From a candidate division TM6 bacterium UASB124 (GTDB taxonomy: Bacteria > Dependentiae > Babeliae > Babeliales > RVW-14): a DNA stretch of 9,010 bases. Shown here one piece after another: positions 1 to 5,501 of the stretch. Made by a program: the position numbers and the translations under genes. Under the pieces are notes generated by a model, which had not been told where the DNA came from, made no database searches, and saw only the letters and a program-made list of their open reading frames with translations. The first letter of the stretch is position 1. Each line of letters starts with the position of its first letter. The DNA lies in assembly GCA_001468855.1 (NCBI GenBank), contig LDIV01000001.1, positions 353,987 to 362,996 on the forward strand, read 5' to 3'.

Positions 1-353
1 ATAACAAAAGCCAAGTCCGGATCTACTGCGAAGGAAAATCCTGTAACTTTATATGATCGAAGCTTTGCTATCAAAGCTTCTTTAGCTTGTTGTAATGCTG
101 TAACATCGGGCTGTTTTTCAATAGAATAATTTGCAGACAAGACAATAGAAATAACATTAATAAGCTCTTCTTCGCTGAGCCGACTTGGATCTTGAGTATT
201 AATTTTTTGGCTTACAATTGGTAACATCATCACGCCAGATGTCAACCGTCTGATTGTTTGAACAATAGCATAATTATCTTGCGCAAAAACATATTGAGAA
301 CAAACAACAAATGACAGGCCCAACACCATCAACTTTTTGACTAAACGGTTCAT
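1..353 (-). CDS. Exported protein of unknown function (5' part only)
   Basis: An open frame starts with ATG at 353-351 and stays open for 117 codons to the left edge, so the C-terminus is missing. A ribosome binding site, AAAGGA (359-364 on the minus strand), sits 5 bases before the ATG. The N-terminus is a clear type I signal peptide: MNRLVKK, then a hydrophobic core, then a probable cut after VFA (residue 24) before QDN. The visible mature part is soluble-looking and probably helical (SEEELINVISIVLSA around 60-74; a Q/K/E-rich helix around 86-100), followed by YKVTGFSFAVDPDLAFV at the edge. I do not recognise the family. It lies on the same strand as the pil genes but about 500 bases past pilQ, behind a terminator-like hairpin, so it is probably a separate unit. 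Inference: a periplasmic or secreted protein. That it is a real gene is fairly sure; its function is unknown. Confidence 0.72.
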   Translation of the reverse strand, partial: MNRLVKKLMVLGLSFVVCSQYVFAQDNYAIVQTIRRLTSGVMMLPIVSQKINTQDPSRLSEEELINVISIVLSANYSIEKQPDVTALQQAKEALIAKLRSYKVTGFSFAVDPDLAFV

Positions 354-365
354 ACAAATCCTTTT

Positions 366-405
366 GCAAAAATAAATAATATTTAAACGTTGGCAAAGCT
401 AACGT
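366..405 (-). terminator. Candidate rho-independent terminator / hairpin
   Basis: On the minus strand the bases ACGTTAGC-TTT-GCCAACGT (405 to 387) form an 8-position stem with one A/C mismatch and a 3-base loop. It is followed directly by an AT-rich stretch with several T runs (386 to 366). This suits an intrinsic terminator for whatever is transcribed from the 383-730 region. It lies only about 35 bases before the start codon of the exported-protein gene, so a role as a 5' leader structure is also possible. On the plus strand the stem is followed by A-rich sequence, so it would not terminate there. Confidence 0.4.
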
Positions 406-490
406 ATCTAAGAAAAAAATGCAACGACAACAAGGTCAATAACTGTAGTTGATCTATTGTTTTTTTAACAAAATCACTAACAAGCATTTT

Positions 491-616
491 TCACCACCCA
501 TGCCAGTTTTCTAATACATTAGCAATCTTGTCTCTCTTTTGTAATTTTGTTACAGAATATACTACCTTATCCAATCGCTTGGTAACTGGATCGCCACGAT
601 AGAAGATATTTTCCAT
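491..616 (-). CDS. Possible 41-aa small protein, hypothetical
   Basis: ATG at 616-614, TGA at 493-491, 41 codons. It begins 9 bases after the stop of the preceding mini-ORF and is in the same frame. The product starts MENIFYRGDPVTKRLDKVVY and ends in a tryptophan-containing NWHGW. The middle is rich in lysine, arginine and valine and could form an amphipathic helix. There is no ribosome binding site of its own (the upstream bases are AT-rich), so translation would have to be coupled to the ORF before it. I recognise no family. It could be a real small protein, the middle of a broken 113-codon gene (see findings), or chance. Low confidence. Confidence 0.25.
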   Translation of the reverse strand: MENIFYRGDPVTKRLDKVVYSVTKLQKRDKIANVLENWHGW

Positions 617-625
617 ACAATTAAT

Positions 626-730
626 TTAATATCGTTTTTGTGCTCTTGAACCGTTGCTCATCCAAAAGCAACAAGAGGCTACAAACAACCACCCAAGTAC
701 AATCAGTATAGTTTGATTCGTCAGCATCAT
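626..730 (-). CDS. Possible 34-aa single-pass membrane micro-protein
   Basis: ATG at 730-728 (a second in-frame ATG follows at once), TAA at 628-626. A purine-rich AGGGGA (735-740 on the minus strand) lies 4 bases before the first ATG and 7 before the second, which is a credible ribosome binding site. The product has a short polar start (MMLTNQ), one hydrophobic stretch of about 18 residues (TILIVLGWLFVASCCFWM) with a Cys-Cys pair, and a basic tail SNGSRAQKRY. This is the usual layout of a small bitopic membrane protein with the positive tail in the cytoplasm. It could also be the intact N-terminus of a longer gene broken by in-frame stops. No family recognised; too short for confident calling by sequence alone. 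Confidence 0.4.
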   Translation of the reverse strand: MMLTNQTILIVLGWLFVASCCFWMSNGSRAQKRY

Positions 731-851
731 AGAATCCCCTACAATTTGGAAATGAGTATCATTAATGAATCTTGCATCACAAAATAATTTTTCACCCAAA
801 CACATTTGATGTTAGCAAAAAGACAACTCAAAGAGTGAGCTCTATGATAAA

Positions 852-2564
852 TTAGGCTTCAATCAATGTAGGCGTAATAAAAATCAAAAGCTGGTCATCA
901 CACACATCTTTCTTGCGCGCCTTGAATAACCAACCAAAAACCGGAATTTCTTTTAAAAAAGGAATCCCATTCGTTTCTTTATTTTTTATATTACTCAAAA
1001 GCCCACTAATTAACGTTGTTTGGCCACTCTTAAGTAATACACGATTACTTGTTCGTGATGTTTTAATCGTATAGTTAAAACTTTTTAAAGGACCAGCACC
1101 CTGCTCACGAATAAAATTCGGTCGAGCAACAAATGAATTTTCAACGAATACATCGAGAAAGACTGAGTTATGATCAGGTGTCACCGTCGGTTTGACTTTT
1201 ATTTTCATACCAATATCCTTGTAATTTACAGTCGTAACATTGGTCATTTTGCTATCAACCGATTCATCTAATCGTACTTCATGAGGCATCGCCTCACCGA
1301 CTAAAATTTCTGCCGATTCTTCATTACATACCAAAAGCGATGGTTTTAATATCGTATGTAATTCATTTCTATTTTCAGCTGCATTAAGCTCAAGATTTAG
1401 TCGTTTGGTCGTCATATCCTTATTGCCAAAAATAAACGGAATTTTCATAAAAGATGCTTTAGCAGCACTTGGCACTAAATTGAGCGTCCAACCAATAATA
1501 TCATTGAATGGACGAGTATATTGATCGGTTGGATTACCTTGTTTATCGATTGGACCCAATCCTACAAAATCAAATCTTTTTACACTTTCGCGTCGGTTAT
1601 AAACACCAGACCAATTAAATCCAAGCACTTCTTCAAAATCTTTACTCGTTAACACAACTCGTGCATCAATACGTATCTGCGGTATTTGAACATCTATTTC
1701 ATGCAAACAACGAGAAAACTCTTCAACATGCGTCTTACGGCCTTTAAAAAATATTTTGCGGTTAACATCATCAAGCACCAAATATGTATTATTTTTATCA
1801 TTATTTGCTTGAGTAATACCTTGCCATAACTTTTCTATTCTCGTTTTAAGAGCATCGTTCCACTTGGCATAAGTAATGGCAATAACAGCAGCAGCATATT
1901 CTTTTTCACGCTCACGCGTTGCAACCCCCATCAAAAAATCTTTTGCTGTTTGTATCTTCATAACACGCCAAATACCAAGATCTTTTATCAGAGCAAGGCG
2001 CGGTTCGTTACTGCTCAAAATACTTTTCAATGCTGCAGCTAAAGGAACCCTATCAAATTTCATTTCCTGAACAAAACCTGTTACATCACTATCAACAACA
2101 AATTGAACACCTGTGCTTTTCCCTATTAGCCCTAAAACATCTTTAATAGGCATACTTTTAATCTGAAGACAAATAGATTTATCGCACAAATCCGGATCAT
2201 CTAATTGCCTTTGCAAAATATCTATAATTTCTTGTGATATAGCCGTCTGCTGTATTAAAAATGATGTTAAAGCTTGTTGCGTTGTTTGTTTTGCAGCAGC
2301 ACCTTTTCTAGACACACGAGGCTTACGTAAACCATTTTTACGACGATTTTCTTTAGTCTTTTTATCAACAACATCCTGCACTATTTTTTTAATAGCCGCC
2401 ATTGCTTGTGCATCACGATTTTTGCGTTCATCATCTAAAAGAGCCGTATCCAAAGGCGGAACAGCAGATAAATCATAATCTTTTGTTTTTGGAATAACAG
2501 CCTCATCGGCATAGACAATATTCATGTTCAGTATGGTCATTACCATAATGCAACAGTATTTCAT
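852..2564 (-). CDS. pilQ: Type IV pilus secretin PilQ
   Basis: Outer-membrane secretin, the pore through which the pilus (or a related fibre or cargo) crosses the outer membrane. I place the start at ATG 2564-2562 (570 aa), with AGGAGG (2568-2573) just upstream, rather than at the in-frame TTG 18 bases earlier, which overlaps the end of pilP. Residues 1-19 are a signal peptide ending in VYA. Residues 68-93 are a strongly basic linker. About 130-205 matches the N0/STN-like domain (short helices, VQFVVDSDV, RVPLAAALKSIL). About 223-292 matches an N1 domain (AITYAKWNDAL ... EIDVQIPQIRIDARVV). About 395-570 is the secretin core, with ILKPSLLVCNEESAEILVGE, a YKDIGMKIKVKPTV strand, the lip/gate-proximal GIPFLKEIPVFGWLF and a terminal QLLIFITPTLIE. 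It is shorter than typical PilQ (about 700 aa) and I see no AMIN domain. Last gene of the pilB-O-P-Q block. A T2SS or competence secretin is possible, but the PilO/PilP neighbours favour a pilus. Confidence 0.93.
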   Translation of the reverse strand: MKYCCIMVMTILNMNIVYADEAVIPKTKDYDLSAVPPLDTALLDDERKNRDAQAMAAIKKIVQDVVDKKTKENRRKNGLRKPRVSRKGAAAKQTTQQALTSFLIQQTAISQEIIDILQRQLDDPDLCDKSICLQIKSMPIKDVLGLIGKSTGVQFVVDSDVTGFVQEMKFDRVPLAAALKSILSSNEPRLALIKDLGIWRVMKIQTAKDFLMGVATREREKEYAAAVIAITYAKWNDALKTRIEKLWQGITQANNDKNNTYLVLDDVNRKIFFKGRKTHVEEFSRCLHEIDVQIPQIRIDARVVLTSKDFEEVLGFNWSGVYNRRESVKRFDFVGLGPIDKQGNPTDQYTRPFNDIIGWTLNLVPSAAKASFMKIPFIFGNKDMTTKRLNLELNAAENRNELHTILKPSLLVCNEESAEILVGEAMPHEVRLDESVDSKMTNVTTVNYKDIGMKIKVKPTVTPDHNSVFLDVFVENSFVARPNFIREQGAGPLKSFNYTIKTSRTSNRVLLKSGQTTLISGLLSNIKNKETNGIPFLKEIPVFGWLFKARKKDVCDDQLLIFITPTLIEA

Positions 2565-2574
2565 ACCCCTCCTG

Positions 2575-2904
2575 TCAATCAAGGATGATCTTCCTTCTTT
2601 GGTTCCCCCGCGACAGAATTACAAAATTTTTACCAATACAAGAAAGTTTATATCCTCCAAATCTTTCTCCTCGTCTGACAACTTCTCGCTCCTGCCCATA
2701 AGAAAGCACAGCAGCACTTCGCTGAGAACCGGAATAGACAATCCCCTCAAGGATTATCGCTACATTCTGTTTAATTGAATGATTTTTAGAGGGTAAATGA
2801 AAGGGATCCCGTAGCTTTTGGGGATGCTGCACATTTGGCAAATCATAAGCGAACATTGACGTAATACAAAATGCCAACATATACAACACCCTATACAATG
2901 TCAT
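2575..2904 (-). CDS. pilP: PilP-like pilus assembly protein, short
   Basis: A 109-residue exported protein resembling the C-terminal beta domain of PilP (related to the GspC HR domain), which in type IV pili binds PilNO on one side and the N0 domain of the secretin on the other. Residues 1-19 form a signal peptide (MTLYRVLYMLAFC...SMFA). The PilP-type LRDPF motif is at 31-35. The beta domain follows (LEGIVYSGSQRSAAVLSYG at 52-70, then VVRRGERFGGYKL and FVILS). The start has a very strong ribosome binding site (AAGGAGGAGGGG, 4 bases from the ATG) that lies inside the end of pilO; the two genes overlap by 14 bases, and pilQ starts 10 bases after the TGA. Typical PilP is a lipoprotein of about 170-180 aa. 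This one is much shorter and lacks a good lipobox (C13 follows F). The call rests on RDPF, the fold-like pattern and the position between pilO and pilQ. Confidence 0.75.
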   Translation of the reverse strand: MTLYRVLYMLAFCITSMFAYDLPNVQHPQKLRDPFHLPSKNHSIKQNVAIILEGIVYSGSQRSAAVLSYGQEREVVRRGERFGGYKLSCIGKNFVILSRGNQRRKIILD

Positions 2905-3472
2905 TATCCCCTCCTCCTTGCATATTAATCACCCGCACCAATGATTGAAACTTTAAAAGCTTTTTACCCTTATTCATTGTTAACGTTTTGAATTTGATTG
3001 GACAACGCATAACCTCAACATCATGTAAAAAATCAATAATTTGTTTAAAGGATCCTCTACCCGTCATCGAAATATAATGCTTTTCATAAAAAGCTGTTGC
3101 TTTACTTCCTCTTTCTTCGATACCACGACACGATATCTCATGACACTGCATAAGTTGTAGCAATACACTCATGGTTTTTTGAATAGAACCTGATGATTGT
3201 TGTAATGAATCAAATATTGCAACCAATTCTTGATGCTGTTTGGTTATGGCATCTGAATGTTCTACAACAGATACAAATGCAACACGTTGTTTAGATAAAA
3301 GTTCATATTCATTCTTTTGACAGGTTAACTGTTTCTGTTGGGGAATGAAAAAGAAGATGATCCACAATAAGGTGAAGGTTACCATGATCGCCATGCTTGT
3401 AATTAACCTGGTACGAATTGGCGTGCCCTTAATAGTAAGCATCAACAATGGCTCATGCAACCAAAACGGCAT
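2891..3472 (-). CDS. pilO: PilO-like inner-membrane pilus assembly protein
   Basis: PilO is a bitopic inner-membrane protein that pairs with PilN and, through PilP, connects the pilus platform to the secretin. With the ATG at 3472-3470 the product is 193 aa: a short cytoplasmic part with basic residues (IKGTPIRTR), one membrane helix at about 23-43 (ITSMAIMVTFTLLWIIFFFIP), a helical, probably coiled-coil stretch at 45-92, and a ferredoxin-like region at about 98-184 (ISMTGRGSFKQIIDFLHDVE, then the PIKFKTLTM strand). This is the PilO architecture. The open frame extends upstream to a TTG at 3550, but that stretch contains a good promoter (3522-3550), so I prefer an internal ATG. The ATG at 3472 has GGGGGG 10 bases upstream; ATGs at 3490 and 3442 remain possible. 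It ends in TAG and overlaps pilP by 14 bases. No pilM or pilN precedes it: the upstream neighbour is pilB directly. Confidence 0.8.
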   Translation of the reverse strand: MPFWLHEPLLMLTIKGTPIRTRLITSMAIMVTFTLLWIIFFFIPQQKQLTCQKNEYELLSKQRVAFVSVVEHSDAITKQHQELVAIFDSLQQSSGSIQKTMSVLLQLMQCHEISCRGIEERGSKATAFYEKHYISMTGRGSFKQIIDFLHDVEVMRCPIKFKTLTMNKGKKLLKFQSLVRVINMQGGGDNDIV

Positions 3473-3521
3473 TCCTGCACAACCCCCCATGTGTTTTAAT
3501 GCTATTCCAACACACAAACTT

Positions 3522-3550
3522 TGTATAGCGTAAAAAAAACAACCTGCCAA
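3522..3550 (-). promoter_or_regulatory. Candidate sigma70-type promoter for pilOPQ
   Basis: On the minus strand TTGGCA (3550-3545, 5 of 6 to TTGACA) is followed after exactly 17 bases by TATACA (3527-3522, 4 of 6 to TATAAT); the spacer contains a run of eight T. It falls between the pilB stop and the probable pilO start, so it could express pilO-pilP-pilQ apart from pilB. It also overlaps the alternative TTG start of the pilO frame, which argues that this stretch is not coding. Judged by eye only. Confidence 0.4.
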
Positions 3551-3578
3551 AGTAAAGATTTTTTATTGTTGGATATTT

Positions 3579-5294
3579 TTATTCGATTTCAAGAGGTTCT
3601 TCAGCATATGCAACAGTCAACACTTCCTCAATTGTTGTAAGGCCTGCCTTTATTTGACGAATACCATCAACTGCCAACGGTGTCATTCCTTCTTCAAGTG
3701 CTTTACGTTTAATGACAGTAGCATCCGCTCGCGATACAATCAGTTTTGCCATCTCATCACTTACTTCCATAAGCTCGAAAACCGCAAGACGACCTCTATA
3801 TCCCATGTTAAGACATTCCTCACAACCCTTGGCACGATAAAAGGTGATTTTAGCAGCATCTTGTTTAGTTAAGCCGAGGCGTTCAACCATTTCAGGATCC
3901 GGAACATATTTTTCTTTACACTTATCGCACAATCTACGTACAAGCCGTTGTGACATAACACAAATAAGCGATGAAGCGATAAGATATGGTTCAACACCCA
4001 TATCCAACAAACGCGTAATAGTTGCAGGAGCACTATTGGTATGAATGGTACTCAGTACCAGGTGACCGGTCAAAGATGCTTGTATTGCTATTTGAGCTGT
4101 CTCGGCATCACGTATTTCACCAATGAGTACGATATCAGGATCTTGTCGCAGAATAGAACGAAGTGCAACCGCAAAAGTCAGTCCAGCTTTTTCATTAACA
4201 GGAACTTGATTAATGCCGTGCATCGTATATTCAACAGGATCTTCAACAGTAATAATAGTCACATCAGGTTTGTTCAACCGAGCCAGAACAGAATATAACG
4301 TTGTCGTTTTACCAGAACCGGTTGGACCGGATACTAAAATAATTCCATTAGGGCGAGTAATTATTGAAGAAAGCGTTTGATAATCACGTTCACTTAAATT
4401 AAGCTTTTCAAGTTCAACAACACCTCTTGTTTTATCCAACAAACGCATAACAACCCGTTCACCGTAATTCGAAGGTAGTACGGACACACGAATATCAATG
4501 GGTTTGTCTGCAATTTTTATTTGAATACGGCCATCTTGTGGAATTCGTTTTTCAGCGATGTTTAAATTGGACATAATTTTAATACGGGAAACAATAGCAC
4601 CTTGATACCGCTTGGGAGGTGTAACACGCAAATACATATTGCCATCAATACGATAACGAACACGCAATTCACGTTCAAATGGTTCAATGTGAATATCGGA
4701 AGCTTCTTCTTTGACCGCCTGAACCAATAAATGGTTTACGAGCTTTACTATCGGCGCATCATTGGCCATTTCCATGATGTCTTTTTCTTCCAATGGACCA
4801 GCTCCAAACTCTAACTCTTCAACCGCTTCTCCAGCCTTAAGTTCCTCCATCATTTCTTTACTGGTTTCAAGAGGATAAAATTTATTAATTGCCTCATTAA
4901 TAACATCTTCATTAGCAACTGCATAAATCACCTCTCCAGCCATAAGCAAGGAAAGGTCATCAAGCGGCTGAAGGTCACGAGGATTTGGTGTCACAATGGT
5001 TTTTTGTCCCTCATACATAATGGGAATAACACAATGTTGTCGTAAAAATTTAAGCGGAACCTTACCCAAAAGCATTGGATCAATCATTTGCTCGGTAATT
5101 TTTTCAACAAATGGAACTCCAACCTGTTTTGCAAGAGCATTAGATAGATCATTTTTTGTAACAAAACCACGTTCAAGCAACACTTGGCCAAGAAGCTTTC
5201 CCGTTGTTTTTTGTTCATGCAACGCTTCGGCAAGCTGCTGAGACGTTATGATATTAAGTTCTATAAGAATATCACCTATTTTCTTTTTCAACAT
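3579..5294 (-). CDS. pilB: Type IV pilus assembly ATPase PilB (GspE/PulE family)
   Basis: Hexameric cytoplasmic ATPase that drives pilin assembly at the inner-membrane platform. Numbering from the ATG at 5294-5292 (571 aa): two MshEN-like N-terminal segments at about 3-140 (KKKIGDILIELNIITSQQL is typical), then the N2 domain around 180-290 (SDIHIEPFERELRVRYRIDG). The catalytic RecA-like domain has Walker A GPTGSGKTT at 323-331, the Asp box TVEDPVEY at 349-356, Walker B with catalytic glutamate IVLIGE at 388-393, and the His box TGHLVLSTIHTN at 409-420. The zinc tetracysteine is complete: C456, C459, C491, C494. Length is normal. The GGAG at 5303-5306 lies 8 bases from this ATG but only 2 from the ATG at 5300, so I prefer 5294. 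First gene of the minus-strand block, behind a good promoter at 5342-5370. The intact zinc motif and assembly-type N-terminus exclude the retraction ATPase PilT; a T2SS GspE remains a lesser alternative. Confidence 0.96.
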   Translation of the reverse strand: MLKKKIGDILIELNIITSQQLAEALHEQKTTGKLLGQVLLERGFVTKNDLSNALAKQVGVPFVEKITEQMIDPMLLGKVPLKFLRQHCVIPIMYEGQKTIVTPNPRDLQPLDDLSLLMAGEVIYAVANEDVINEAINKFYPLETSKEMMEELKAGEAVEELEFGAGPLEEKDIMEMANDAPIVKLVNHLLVQAVKEEASDIHIEPFERELRVRYRIDGNMYLRVTPPKRYQGAIVSRIKIMSNLNIAEKRIPQDGRIQIKIADKPIDIRVSVLPSNYGERVVMRLLDKTRGVVELEKLNLSERDYQTLSSIITRPNGIILVSGPTGSGKTTTLYSVLARLNKPDVTIITVEDPVEYTMHGINQVPVNEKAGLTFAVALRSILRQDPDIVLIGEIRDAETAQIAIQASLTGHLVLSTIHTNSAPATITRLLDMGVEPYLIASSLICVMSQRLVRRLCDKCKEKYVPDPEMVERLGLTKQDAAKITFYRAKGCEECLNMGYRGRLAVFELMEVSDEMAKLIVSRADATVIKRKALEEGMTPLAVDGIRQIKAGLTTIEEVLTVAYAEEPLEIE

Positions 5295-5341
5295 GAGCAT
5301 GGCTCCATTATGTAGTGAAAAAAAGCACCTAAGACTGATTG

Positions 5342-5370
5342 ATGATATCAGAGGTCACCGGTGGCTTCAA
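5342..5370 (-). promoter_or_regulatory. Probable sigma70-type promoter of the pilB block
   Basis: On the minus strand TTGAAG (5370-5365, 4 of 6) is followed after 17 bases by TATCAT (5347-5342, 5 of 6), with TG one base before the -10 box (TGATATCAT, an extended -10). Transcription would start near 5335, giving a leader of about 40 bases before the pilB ATG at 5294. Placement in the divergent intergenic gap supports it. The spacer holds the palindrome CACCGGTG. Confidence 0.5.
5354..5365. promoter_or_regulatory. Palindrome in the pilB promoter spacer, possible operator
   Basis: CACCGGTG (5356-5363) is a perfect 8-base palindrome, and the outermost G/C pair at 5354/5365 also matches around one mismatch. 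It sits between the -35 and -10 boxes of the pilB promoter, where a bound regulator would interfere with or remodel polymerase. It stands out as GC-rich in AT-rich surroundings. No regulator is known from this window; the operator role is inference. Confidence 0.2.
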
Positions 5371-5427
5371 TATTTTGCTTGAAATAGCCTTTGAAAAGGG
5401 CGTCTTTGCAGATAACCTCGCCGATTC

Positions 5428-5469
5428 TTGCAGTATTTAATATTTTTTTTCTACTATGATGCTGATAAT
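5428..5469 (+). promoter_or_regulatory. Weak candidate promoter region for ftsQAZ
   Basis: Upstream of ftsQ there are two -10-like boxes, TATGAT (5455-5460, 5 of 6) and GATAAT (5464-5469, 5 of 6), and a TTGCAG (5428-5433) that could act as a -35 for TACTAT (5452-5457) at an 18-base spacing. A run of eight T (5443-5450) lies between them. No single pair is convincing, but a promoter must lie in this gap if the cell-division genes are transcribed from here. Confidence 0.25.
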
Positions 5470-5501
5470 TATAGCTAGAGAAGTTATTTGGGGAGCTGAC
5501 A

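Larger units (their letters stand above)
354..851. other. 498-base region without a recognised gene
   Basis: This stretch between pilQ and the exported-protein gene contains no recognisable protein family, tRNA or rRNA. It does hold three short minus-strand ORFs in one shared frame (626-730, 491-616, 383-487), of which only the first has a good ribosome binding site, and a hairpin at 387-405 followed on the minus strand by a T-rich run. Just past the pilQ stop, a 4-bp stem (ACTC 826-829, GAGT 833-836) followed on the minus strand by five T could be a weak pilQ terminator, but it is too short to call. A weak minus-strand promoter-like pair before the first ORF is TTGTGA-N16-GATACT. The plus strand shows only ORFs of about a dozen codons or fewer. 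Confidence 0.6.

Noticed and set aside
60..79. Perfect 8-base inverted repeat AAGCTTTG / CAAAGCTT with a 4-base loop
   Set aside because: It lies inside the coding frame of the exported protein and is explained by the repeated codons for an A-K-L / E-A-L helix; no T run follows.
437..466. Plus-strand stem CAATA / TATTG followed by seven T, resembling a terminator
   Set aside because: Only 5 A/T-rich pairs with a 13-base loop, and no plus-strand gene lies upstream to terminate.
383..487. 34-codon minus-strand ORF beginning MLVSDFVKK, 3 bases after the TGA of the 41-codon ORF, with GGTGG upstream
   Set aside because: Its last codons are made entirely by the terminator-like hairpin at 387-405, and it resembles no protein. 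Kept only as part of the in-frame chain finding, not as a gene.
491..493. TGA read as an amino acid (alternative genetic code)
   Set aside because: ftsQ and pilP both end properly in TGA next to the start of the following gene, so TGA is a normal stop here.
5292..5300. Alternative pilB start two codons upstream (ATG at 5300)
   Set aside because: The GGAG box would be only 2 bases from that ATG, against 8 bases from the ATG at 5294; the difference is two residues and not functionally important.
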